IMG/VR virus record: IMGVR_UViG_3300021373_003347
Location: 1 to 49,469 of that record
DNA from: a virus
Reading direction: 5' to 3' (one strand)
Length of the DNA stretch: 49,469 bases
In this document: positions 7,360-14,627 of the stretch, piece by piece
Layout: each line of letters begins with the position of its first letter
How positions within the stretch are numbered: position 1 is the first letter of the stretch
Made by a program: the position numbers and the translations under genes
The notes under the pieces: model-generated
What the model was told of the DNA's origin: nothing
The model's database searches: none
Seen by the model: only the letters and a program-made list of their open reading frames with translations

Positions 7360-8244
7360 ATGGTTATGAAGTTATTAGTGACAGGTGCGTCCGGTTATAT
7401 CGGATCACATTTTTGTCGGTTGGCAAAAGAACATGGATATGAAGTCCATGGGTTTGATAACAATTTCCATGGCGAAAGCAATGATGTTTCTAAATACTGT
7501 GACAAGTTTTGGGTACAGGATATTATGGATCATTGGCTTATGGGTTGGGGTGATGCAGTAGTTCACCTTGCAGGCCGTAGTATTGTTCCACAATCATTAA
7601 AAGAACCATCAGCATATTATCGTATCAATACAATGGGTACGCTCAATGCGGTTCAAAAATTACGTACTGATAATTTCATATTCGCATCTACATCATCGGC
7701 TTTTGAAATGGCATCACCGTATGCTCGCTCAAAAGTTGGTGCTGAAGATATTATAAAGGAGAAAGCTGATGGGTACACTATTTTTCGTTTCTTTAATGTT
7801 AGTGGGAGTGATGGTATTAATCGTCAGCTTGGGGATAGTTCTCACCTCATTAGAATTGGAGCGGAAGTTGCTGCAGGCATACGGCAACACGTAGAAGTAT
7901 ATGGAGATGATTATGAAACACGGGATGGGACTTGTGTACGTGATTACATTCACGTTAACGATCTCTGTAATTCTTTACTCAACGCTGCTATATCTGGACC
8001 ATCCAATACTCCATACGAATGCCTCGGAAGTAATCAAGGATGGACTGTCCACGAAGTCTTAGATACTATGGAAAAAATTACCGGTAAATCAATGAATAGA
8101 AAAATTGTCGGCCGTCGTGCCGGTGATGCTGTTAAATCTATAGTTGATAATCCATCAAAATTATGTAACCTGACAAAATCGCTTGGTGATATGTGCCACG
8201 ATCAGTATAAGTTAGAAATGGGAAAGCATGGCAAATCAATTTAG
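7360..8244 (+). CDS. NAD-dependent sugar epimerase (UDP-glucose 4-epimerase-like)
   Basis: 294 residues from ATG 7360; the ATG at 7366 gives the more typical MKLLVTGASGYIG and may be the true start. A Rossmann GxxGxxG (TGASGYIG) at the N-terminus, catalytic YARSK (YxxxK), and the GalE-type segment TRDGTCVRDYIHV are present. The family interconverts UDP-sugars through a 4-keto intermediate. It is shorter than GalE (about 338), mainly at the C-terminus, so the exact sugar is open. It belongs with the many sugar enzymes in this window. It overlaps the oxygenase gene by 17 nt. Confidence 0.85.
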   Translation: MVMKLLVTGASGYIGSHFCRLAKEHGYEVHGFDNNFHGESNDVSKYCDKFWVQDIMDHWLMGWGDAVVHLAGRSIVPQSLKEPSAYYRINTMGTLNAVQKLRTDNFIFASTSSAFEMASPYARSKVGAEDIIKEKADGYTIFRFFNVSGSDGINRQLGDSSHLIRIGAEVAAGIRQHVEVYGDDYETRDGTCVRDYIHVNDLCNSLLNAAISGPSNTPYECLGSNQGWTVHEVLDTMEKITGKSMNRKIVGRRAGDAVKSIVDNPSKLCNLTKSLGDMCHDQYKLEMGKHGKSI

Positions 8245-8983
8245 ATATGAGGAAAAGTTTCCGACAACTCAAGAAGGTGAATTTCAAAATCACTTTATTT
8301 TTCCAACAACAATTACAGAAGTTAGAAAACCTGTAACTCAAAAAGAAAAAGATATGTGGTTTGACGCTTATCTTAGACATTCAAAGGAAAGTGGTGTATC
8401 TCATGACTTTATCGGTTATGAGAAAGTACACAATGATCCTGCATTAGCGGAATGGTTTGATGTAGTATTACCAAACTGTTTAAACCTGTACCTTGAGACA
8501 ATCGGTGTGAACCGAATGAAGATTGATTTGTTTATAACAAAAGCATTCTTTAATATAACCGATAAAGCATCCATAAATATCCATAACCATGCTGAGAATC
8601 ATATCTCATGGGTGTATTATCCACACGTAAATATTCAAAGGCACCGTGATATTAGATTCTATGATCCACGTGATGCTCATCCTAATGAGCCCTATTCAAA
8701 ATTCTTTGGCGAACACGTGGGTGGGAATTGGACTTATGCAAATGCAAGAACATGGCAATTCCCAGTAAAGGACGGTGTTCTACTAGTATTTCCATCAAAC
8801 CTTAACCATGATATTGTTGCACAGGAAGGTGACGATGGACCTGGCCTCCAAAGTTTCAAAACAAAAACTGATTTAAAACTAAGTAGGTTTTGTGTGGCAG
8901 GAGATGTTATGATTGTAAGAAAACCAAATGTCGCCGAATATAGTAGAACACTGCCTTCATTTGAACATTGGCGGAAAGCTTAA
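8228..8983 (+). CDS. 2-oxoglutarate/Fe(II)-dependent oxygenase
   Basis: 251 residues. The core holds NIHNHAENHISWVYYPHV, then IRFYDPRDAHP and FPVKDGVLLVFPSNLNHDI, matching the phage 2OG-FeII_Oxy_5 type (N-x-H-x-H, a distal H in LNH and a later Arg). The family hydroxylates proteins or small molecules using oxygen and 2-oxoglutarate, and is very common in marine T4-like phages. The target is unknown. It is the last gene of the first forward block; the reverse gene ends only one base beyond its stop, leaving no room for a terminator. Confidence 0.8.
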   Translation: MANQFRYEEKFPTTQEGEFQNHFIFPTTITEVRKPVTQKEKDMWFDAYLRHSKESGVSHDFIGYEKVHNDPALAEWFDVVLPNCLNLYLETIGVNRMKIDLFITKAFFNITDKASINIHNHAENHISWVYYPHVNIQRHRDIRFYDPRDAHPNEPYSKFFGEHVGGNWTYANARTWQFPVKDGVLLVFPSNLNHDIVAQEGDDGPGLQSFKTKTDLKLSRFCVAGDVMIVRKPNVAEYSRTLPSFEHWRKA

Positions 8984-8984
8984 C

Positions 8985-9143
8985 TTATTCAGATTTCCAA
9001 ATTGTCCAAGCGCCCCAGGCAATTGCAATGCCTGCAGCAATTTTTGCTAATGGTGCCATGAAGAGAACCAACATACCGAGTGCTACCAAAGCACAGCCGT
9101 CCCAAGTTGTTCTTTCCTTAAGTCTGTTTTTAATCCAATTCAT
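8985..9143 (-). CDS. Small two-span membrane protein (52 residues)
   Basis: The reverse frame begins MNWIKNRLKERTTWDG and continues as two hydrophobic segments (LVALGMLVLFMAPLA and IAAGIAIAWGAWTIW). The ribosome binding site GGAGGAAAAAAGAA precedes it and the start overlaps the previous stop (ATGA). The N-terminal N-W-I/L-K-x-R-L-x-E-R-T-T-W-D-G pattern recurs in marine T4-like phages as far as I recall, with no known function. As the last gene of a late block with a lipase and a membrane/coiled-coil protein it might belong to a lysis set (inference). Confidence 0.75.
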   Translation of the reverse strand: MNWIKNRLKERTTWDGCALVALGMLVLFMAPLAKIAAGIAIAWGAWTIWKSE

Positions 9144-9442
9144 TTCTTTTTTCCTCCTAGGATTTTAACACCAGCTTTTGCTTCAACGGCATTTAGCCGG
9201 CGCTCCATATCATCAATCTTTTGAGTGATTTTTGGATACTTCTTTCGCCATGCGTCTTCAGGTTGTTCAAGCCAGGTTAAACCCCAGCGCTCAACTAAGT
9301 AATCAATCATCAAATCAAATTTAGCATAGCCCCATAGTCCAATGCGTGTTGTACTCAAATATGCAAGTACAACTGCGCCAATTATGGATCCGCCAATTGC
9401 GGTGTAGATCCATAACGTGTCTTCTAGCATTCTATCTATCAT
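9140..9442 (-). CDS. Membrane-anchored coiled-coil protein
   Basis: 100 residues. One membrane span at about 10-31 (LWIYTAIGGSIIGAVVLAYL), then a linker and a C-terminal coiled coil (KITQKIDDMERRLNAVEAKAG) ending in a basic KKK. ATG 9442 has GGAG at good spacing. The topology resembles holin-like or i-spanin-like proteins. It overlaps the lipase gene by 11 nt and the 52-residue gene by 4 nt, so all three are translated together. A lysis role is inferred from topology and context only. Confidence 0.65.
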   Translation of the reverse strand: MIDRMLEDTLWIYTAIGGSIIGAVVLAYLSTTRIGLWGYAKFDLMIDYLVERWGLTWLEQPEDAWRKKYPKITQKIDDMERRLNAVEAKAGVKILGGKKK

Positions 9443-10172
9443 TATTTTGCTCCGTGTATTTGCAGTAATGGTTCATACCGTGGTCATATGCACCATCAAA
9501 AGGCATACCTTTTTTCAATGCTCTCCAACGGCCGCGCCACTTGTCTTTAATTCTTTGCCACTTCGACATTTTTCTAATATTACCGTAGTAATTAATATAA
9601 CGTGGTGGGCAATGATGTCTATAGCCAATAAGTGCAAACGGTACAGTTGTTACCAAATCATTATTGTTGACATGGCGATAGTGAGTAACATTTTTAAAAC
9701 TCTTGACGAATTTACGAGTACCAACTCTCGGTGATCCATATGTATATAATGCCACAGGATTCCAAGGACCATCAGCCAAACGAGATGTTGCAATTGTTGC
9801 CATTGCACCACCTAATGAATGTCCGCATATGAATAGGTCTTTAGGTTTTGCCTTTGCCAATGCTGCTTCAATTGCAACCCATACTTTATCAACTTCTGTT
9901 TGAAAACCGTTATGGACAAGACCTGATCCGTTGTTTGCTTTGTCGGGCATAGCATTTAGATCTGCTTTAATATCAGAAAATTCACCAGGCTCTGTACCAC
10001 GGAAACATAAAACAATTTCGTTCTTATTCTGAATAAGGTGTACCTGAGCACCATCCTTTTCAATAAATTTATGTTGTGTATAACCTAACTTTTTATATTC
10101 AGCTTTTGCTTCTTTACCGTCCATATATGCTATTTGAGCACACTGGGCCATAGTTGCGCATTTTTCTATCAT
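9432..10172 (-). CDS. Class 3 (fungal-type) lipase/esterase
   Basis: 246 residues with an alpha/beta-hydrolase lipase_3 layout: FRGTEPGEF (oxyanion-hole segment), the nucleophile elbow CGHSLGGAMA with S119, NNNDLVTTVP with the likely acid D172, and YDHGMNHY with the likely catalytic histidine (H231 or H235). The family hydrolyses acylglycerols or phospholipids. No signal peptide is visible, so it would start in the cytoplasm and need a hole or cell lysis to reach the membrane outer face. Lipases of this class are unusual in phages of Gram-negative hosts. It sits with membrane proteins and the cyclase in a late block. Confidence 0.85.
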   Translation of the reverse strand: MIEKCATMAQCAQIAYMDGKEAKAEYKKLGYTQHKFIEKDGAQVHLIQNKNEIVLCFRGTEPGEFSDIKADLNAMPDKANNGSGLVHNGFQTEVDKVWVAIEAALAKAKPKDLFICGHSLGGAMATIATSRLADGPWNPVALYTYGSPRVGTRKFVKSFKNVTHYRHVNNNDLVTTVPFALIGYRHHCPPRYINYYGNIRKMSKWQRIKDKWRGRWRALKKGMPFDGAYDHGMNHYCKYTEQNNDR

Positions 10173-10474
10173 TTGTTAATCCCCTTTAGTTTATCTTTTA
10201 ACGAAGATGTAGTGGTTTTTGTTTGTACTCGGGATTTGGCGTCGTCCCATCGTAAGTCACCACTGGACAATACTTTGGGCTCGGACATATCTTGCTCGGC
10301 CTCATGGGAAGGCGGATAATCAATCTTGTAGCGATCTCTTGCTTGTTGAAGTCGTCTTGATGTTTCATTCTGTCTTTGAGCCCAGTATCTTTCAATCATA
10401 TTCTCCGTGAACCGTTTGTCTATTTGTTCATCAATATAATTTTTAAAGAACATTTCAAATAAAGTTCTAATCAT
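10169..10474 (-). CDS. Hypothetical charged helical protein (101 residues)
   Basis: The start is placed at ATG 10474 because it forms an ATGA overlap with the cyclase stop codon; an upstream in-frame ATG at 10504 would extend into the cyclase gene. The first half (MIRTLFEMFFKNYIDEQIDKRF) is helical and aromatic, the middle is basic and Gln/Arg-rich, and the tail is polar with a TKTTTSSLKDKLKG end. It overlaps the lipase start by 4 nt. No family is recognised. Its position between the cyclase and lipase suggests co-expression. Confidence 0.55.
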   Translation of the reverse strand: MIRTLFEMFFKNYIDEQIDKRFTENMIERYWAQRQNETSRRLQQARDRYKIDYPPSHEAEQDMSEPKVLSSGDLRWDDAKSRVQTKTTTSSLKDKLKGINK

Positions 10475-12513
10475 TTTGTGGTCGCAATAAATACGCCGTT
10501 CCAATCTTCTGGAAGGTCTTGTGTTTTCATATATTCACATCTTTCTTTCCACATATCATAATATCCGTCCATTTTATTATCAAAGTGGCCATGTAATATA
10601 TCACATAGTTCAATAGCTTTATCAAAATCTTGTGCTTGATACGCAGCAAACATTTCTTGGTGTTTTTTCTGTGCTGCATACCATGGTTGTTTTACATCAT
10701 CAAGTGCTGTCCAAATTCCAATTCCTACCGATTTACCTTTGACTGCCAAGTCGTCGATCTTGAGGTAAAAGAATTCATCAGCTGTGTGGCGTTGCGTTTC
10801 TTCTCCAATGAGGAGTACCATTCCATATTCTTTACATTTAGACTCAATTCTTGCTGCTGTTGATACAGCATCCCCAAGTATGTCGTAGCTGTGCCGCTTA
10901 CTACTACCCATCTCCCCAATGTAACCCAGGCCAGAATTAATACCAGCACCCATGCCCACTGGCGGCCGGTTACTTCTTTGAAGTGCCACATTAAATTTCT
11001 CCACTGCTTTCAGCATTTTGAAAGCCACTTGCACCGCGGTTCGTGGGTGGTCAGGATCATCTATCGGTGCGTTGTGAATATGCATTGAAGCATCGCCGAT
11101 ATACTTAATAATCATGCCATTGGCATCTAATACTGGTTCGGTTATTGCATCCATATAACCATTCATAATCTCCGTTAAGCCTTTAACATCATCGCCAAAG
11201 CTTTCTCCTAAAGGAGTAAAACCGCGAAGGTCACTGAATACTATTGATACGTCTTTCTTTTGCCCATCCTTAACTAACGACGGATTTTCTTGTAATAACT
11301 TAACAACCGTTGGTGAAGCGTAACCCGCGAATTGTTTTTTGATTGCTTGTTTCTGTAAAAACTCGTCTACGAATTTTACAATATATCGTAAACTACCAAC
11401 AAGGAACAGCATAACAGAAATAGTGATGCCGTCAATAAGTAAATTTGAACTTTGGAATACATAGATAGACCCTCCTATAAAGCCGCCAATCGTTAATACG
11501 AATGCGCCGATGCCTATAAAAGTCCAATAGGATAAACCAATTATTAATAGCCCTGCTACAATTAGAGCAGCCAGTTCACCCCATGCTTTTGCATCGGCGT
11601 GACGTGTGATGTTTGACTCATTAAATACAGTACCAAGCATTGCTGCTTGTATTTCTTGTGGATATACTCCACCAACCGCAGTTGAAATCGGTTGAATAGT
11701 ACCTGCAGCTGTTGGTCCAACAAATACTACAGCACCTCCTAAATCATCTGGCAAATTCATTATTGATTCTGATTGATAACCTTGAGACCAATCTATCCAT
11801 ACCTCGCCAACCTCATTTGTTGGTATCATTCCAAATTGTGGTATTCTTAATTTATCAACCCCGAGCGGCGACAACTTGATTTGGAAGGATGGGTCTCCGG
11901 CAAGGACTCGCAATACCTCAAGGGTGACATTAGGGAAGAGGTTCCCCCCGGACTCGAATACCAACGGTGCTCTGCGGGTAACCCCGTCGATCTCTGGGAA
12001 TGTGTTGATGATTCCTGACCCCACTGCATTAGTTTCAAGCTCATTGATGTTAGCGATAATCCCAGGTACACTTGGAATGAGAGAAATATAATCGCTATTA
12101 ATAATAGAGGCTCCTGGATTAATCGCTTCATTTTTGTTCTCCTCAGCTCCAAGCATGGTTAAAATTATTGGTACTTGCTGCATAGTTATAGCAAGGTCTT
12201 CATCTCCGCCGGATCTATCAGGTTCAGACATAAGAATATTTAAAACAACAAGACCTGCACCTCTATTGTACAGATCTATAATAAATTCTGAGTATACTTG
12301 TCTAGGAAATGGCCATTGTCCATATTCGGTTATTGCATCTTCATCAATGTTTACTGAATAAATGTTATTTGGGACAACCTCTTGATTTACAATAAGCTGG
12401 TCAAAATACCGTAATCTTAAACTTTCAATGAATGAAGGATTAATAGTATGCAGCCAAGCAAGTAACCCTAACAATAATATGCTCCATATAGGAGATAATA
12501 AAATATTTTTCAT
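10471..12513 (-). CDS. CHASE2-domain class III adenylate cyclase
   Basis: 680 residues: N-terminal membrane span (8-24), extracytoplasmic CHASE2 sensor (about 30-305, with Y-x-x-W-P-F-P-R and the ending W-x-x-G-Y), three membrane spans (312-375), then a class III cyclase domain (about 420-605) and a C-terminal helical tail ending WNGVF. Metal-binding D428 (FSDLRGFT) and D474 (YIGDASM), ATP-specific K470 and D544, and transition-state R555 are present. The usual transition-state Asn is Ser551 (GDAVSTAAR), so activity may be altered. It would make cAMP from ATP in the host membrane in response to a periplasmic signal. A late reverse promoter (12696) and the Cys-rich gene lie upstream. Confidence 0.92.
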   Translation of the reverse strand: MKNILLSPIWSILLLGLLAWLHTINPSFIESLRLRYFDQLIVNQEVVPNNIYSVNIDEDAITEYGQWPFPRQVYSEFIIDLYNRGAGLVVLNILMSEPDRSGGDEDLAITMQQVPIILTMLGAEENKNEAINPGASIINSDYISLIPSVPGIIANINELETNAVGSGIINTFPEIDGVTRRAPLVFESGGNLFPNVTLEVLRVLAGDPSFQIKLSPLGVDKLRIPQFGMIPTNEVGEVWIDWSQGYQSESIMNLPDDLGGAVVFVGPTAAGTIQPISTAVGGVYPQEIQAAMLGTVFNESNITRHADAKAWGELAALIVAGLLIIGLSYWTFIGIGAFVLTIGGFIGGSIYVFQSSNLLIDGITISVMLFLVGSLRYIVKFVDEFLQKQAIKKQFAGYASPTVVKLLQENPSLVKDGQKKDVSIVFSDLRGFTPLGESFGDDVKGLTEIMNGYMDAITEPVLDANGMIIKYIGDASMHIHNAPIDDPDHPRTAVQVAFKMLKAVEKFNVALQRSNRPPVGMGAGINSGLGYIGEMGSSKRHSYDILGDAVSTAARIESKCKEYGMVLLIGEETQRHTADEFFYLKIDDLAVKGKSVGIGIWTALDDVKQPWYAAQKKHQEMFAAYQAQDFDKAIELCDILHGHFDNKMDGYYDMWKERCEYMKTQDLPEDWNGVFIATTK

Positions 12514-12632
12514 TCTTTATCTTTCTTGCAGTCGCAGCTTGTGCAAACATCATTGACACATTCTTTACAGTCTGATGCATAACAGTGGCAGCGGTGACCA
12601 CACTTTTTACAAAATCTCTCTTGACCTATCAT
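12510..12632 (-). CDS. 40-residue cysteine-rich (zinc-ribbon-like) protein
   Basis: Nine cysteines in 40 residues: CKKCGHRCHC near the N-terminus and CKEC...CTSCDC near the C-terminus, with two histidines. The pairs of CxxC suggest two zinc knuckles or a metal-binding peptide. ATG 12632 has AAGGAG upstream, and its stop overlaps the cyclase ATG (ATGA), so the two are translationally coupled. No family is recognised; too short for standard ORF calling. A regulatory partner of the cyclase is possible but only inferred from coupling. Confidence 0.7.
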   Translation of the reverse strand: MIGQERFCKKCGHRCHCYASDCKECVNDVCTSCDCKKDKE

Positions 12633-12644
12633 TCTTATACTCCT

Positions 12645-12652
12645 TATAAATA
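12645..12652 (+). promoter_or_regulatory. T4-type late promoter
   Basis: Exact TATAAATA 12 nt upstream of ATG 12664 and 24 nt upstream of ATG 12676. Predicted transcription start is near 12658-12660, so the second ATG is the better match for a normal leader. Confidence 0.5.
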
Positions 12653-12663
12653 TTATTTTATTA

Positions 12664-13506
12664 ATGGATTATATCATGGCAAATCTAATTGAAACTATTT
12701 ATATAGGTTGTGAAAATAATAAAAGCATTTCACTGCCAACATCATCCCACATAGTACGTTTTTGTGCTGATACAGCCCATGCTCACTGCACTATTATGTG
12801 TTTATTAAGTGATGTTTTCTTTAAAGCACAATTAATGTCAGATGAAGACTATGCACAAGGCCCATATCGTGTTTCTATTATGTGGCCTGAACAATTTATC
12901 AATCCATTTAAACGTAAACCTAGTAATGCCGAAACCTCATATGATGTTATGAAATGGTTTCTTAATAATATGCTACCTCCTAAGAATGGTATGATTGTAA
13001 GCATATATCGGTACGAACAAAAGCAGACAGTTGCAACACCTTGGACGGTAAATCAATTATGGCCGTTTAAAAAACAATGGAATAAGAAAGGTAAATTCGT
13101 TTCAATTCATAAATCTGAACCGTTAATGTCAAAGCGACGGATCGGCGGATTAATGGAAAAAGAAAAAACAATATTACCGAACATAACTAAAATTGCTCAC
13201 GAGTTTGGGTATGGTGTAAAATTTATTCATTACTCCTTGACAATGGAAGAAATCTATGATATATTGTTATCAACCACACACCATTTTAGTTATGACGGCG
13301 GTACTTATTACACCGCAGGAATGACGGGAACACCGACAACCAAATATACTCACTATTATGATAACTTACCCGACACGTGGGGATTTATGGGTATCAGCCC
13401 AAACAAAATATTACAATTCAGAAATGAAGCTGTATCCGCACCTATCGAGTATTCAACTATATCATATTTGAAACCCGAGGAAATAAGGAATATATTAAAT
13501 GATTGA
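12664..13506 (+). CDS. Hypothetical protein next to sugar-nucleotide enzymes
   Basis: 280 residues from ATG 12664, or 276 from ATG 12676, which suits the promoter spacing better. No signal peptide or membrane span. The middle is basic (WPFKKQWNKKGKF) and the C-terminal third contains HYSLTMEEIYDILLSTTHHFSYDGG, which hints at a nucleotide-sugar or glycosyltransferase-like fold but I cannot place it in a family. It overlaps the KdsB-like gene by 8 nt, so a role in the same sugar pathway is a reasonable inference. Confidence 0.6.
   Translation: MDYIMANLIETIYIGCENNKSISLPTSSHIVRFCADTAHAHCTIMCLLSDVFFKAQLMSDEDYAQGPYRVSIMWPEQFINPFKRKPSNAETSYDVMKWFLNNMLPPKNGMIVSIYRYEQKQTVATPWTVNQLWPFKKQWNKKGKFVSIHKSEPLMSKRRIGGLMEKEKTILPNITKIAHEFGYGVKFIHYSLTMEEIYDILLSTTHHFSYDGGTYYTAGMTGTPTTKYTHYYDNLPDTWGFMGISPNKILQFRNEAVSAPIEYSTISYLKPEEIRNILND
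12696..12703 (-). promoter_or_regulatory. T4-type late promoter, reverse
   Basis: Forward TATTTATA, so TATAAATA on the reverse strand, 64 nt upstream of the Cys-rich gene start and inside the forward gene. It would drive the cyclase-lipase block, with its transcript crossing the forward promoter at 12645. Confidence 0.4.
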
Positions 13507-14188
13507 TTGTATTATACCAGCAAGAACAGGATCAACTCGTTTCCCAAGCAAAATATTTGCCGAAGTAAACGGTAAATCTGTTCTTAATCATTGTATTGAT
13601 AACGCGAACGCTTGCGCAGATATTAATAAAGTATATGTAGCTGCTGACGAATACGACAGCATATGGGCGCCTAATCTTATTAAAACAAAAAAGATTCACA
13701 ACACTTGTACTTCACGAGTTGCTGAGGCGGTTATTCAAACTGATGCTGATTATATTGTGAATTTACAAAGTGATGAACCGTGTGTTACACCTGAAATGAT
13801 ATCTGGAATCATTCGTAAAATGTTTGAAACAAATGCTGAAATGGTTCAGTGTTGTTATCCATTAACCGATGAAGAAAGAAGTAATGTAAACGTAGTTAAG
13901 GCTGTTATCAGCAATGGGAAAATTGTTTACTTAACACGAACACCTGACCGTGAATTAATTGATAGTCCTAATCTTGTTGGTATTAATGGCTTATATGCAT
14001 ATGATCTTGGTACAATTATGTATTTTCCAGAATATGATCAAGAATTAGTATATGCACATAAAGGACTAGACACATTAGCATTCATAGGAATGGTTGATGT
14101 TATACCATATATGATTAATGAACGTACACCTGCGGTTGATGTACCAGACGATATAAAATTAGTGGAGGAATACCTTGATAGATCTTAA
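13499..14188 (+). CDS. CMP-KDO synthetase-like cytidylyltransferase
   Basis: 229 residues. IIPARTGSTRFPSKIF (residues 5-20) matches the IPAR-x-x-S-x-R-x-P-x-K signature of 3-deoxy-manno-octulosonate cytidylyltransferase, followed by NLQSDEPCV (family NVQGDEP) and a C-terminal PAVDVPDDI (family I-D-T-P-E-D). The enzyme activates KDO or a related 2-keto acid with CTP for lipopolysaccharide or capsule. It is about 20 residues shorter than KdsB. It is paired with a GmhA-like isomerase at 14175, so a phage-specific activated sugar is likely. The true acid sugar could differ (for example a pseudaminic or legionaminic type). Confidence 0.85.
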   Translation: MIDCIIPARTGSTRFPSKIFAEVNGKSVLNHCIDNANACADINKVYVAADEYDSIWAPNLIKTKKIHNTCTSRVAEAVIQTDADYIVNLQSDEPCVTPEMISGIIRKMFETNAEMVQCCYPLTDEERSNVNVVKAVISNGKIVYLTRTPDRELIDSPNLVGINGLYAYDLGTIMYFPEYDQELVYAHKGLDTLAFIGMVDVIPYMINERTPAVDVPDDIKLVEEYLDRS

Positions 14189-14627
14189 TCTTATTAAAAA
14201 AATATCTCATTCACCAAAGATTGCTATTGTAGGCAATGGCGGAAACCTTGCTATTGCTCAACACGCTGCATCTGATATGACAAGGCATCTTGGCAAACAT
14301 TGCTTTGCACCTGATGCTATTCACCTAACCGCCTTGGGTGGTGATGAGGGTTGGCATAAAAGATGGATATATGAATACGGAACTTTTGCTGACTGTATCA
14401 TCGGTATTACAACAAGAGCAAACTCTCCTATTGTCGAAGGACTTGTTAATGTCGGCGGGCTATTACCTCATAAGATTGTAATAGCCCCTATGGACATTCC
14501 TGAATTAGATACAATTGTTTTAAATCAAAAAACCTACCATGAATTTGAGTGCGAAGCATTACTTACACTCTATAAGATTATGGAACAATGCGGTGTGGTG
14601 TTACCGAGATTTAAAACCGTATCTTGA
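14175..14627 (+). CDS. GmhA-like SIS-domain phosphoheptose isomerase, TTG start
   Basis: 150 residues, short for GmhA (about 190). IVGNGGNLAIAQHAASDMTRH matches the SIS-domain GNGGSA-x-x-x-QH motif; GITTRANSPIV matches the second phosphosugar loop; FECEALLTLYKIM corresponds to the family's C-terminal helix. GmhA converts sedoheptulose 7-phosphate to a heptose phosphate for lipopolysaccharide. The start is TTG, preceded by a strong GTGGAGGAATACC; the next in-frame ATG would delete the nucleotide loop. It overlaps the KdsB-like gene by 14 nt and the convergent reverse gene by 17 nt. Confidence 0.8.
   Translation: MIDLNLIKKISHSPKIAIVGNGGNLAIAQHAASDMTRHLGKHCFAPDAIHLTALGGDEGWHKRWIYEYGTFADCIIGITTRANSPIVEGLVNVGGLLPHKIVIAPMDIPELDTIVLNQKTYHEFECEALLTLYKIMEQCGVVLPRFKTVS

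Noticed and set aside
8574-8581. CATAAATA inside the oxygenase gene as a late promoter
   Set aside because: Deep inside a coding region with no start codon or gene end nearby; AT-rich sequence makes chance matches likely.
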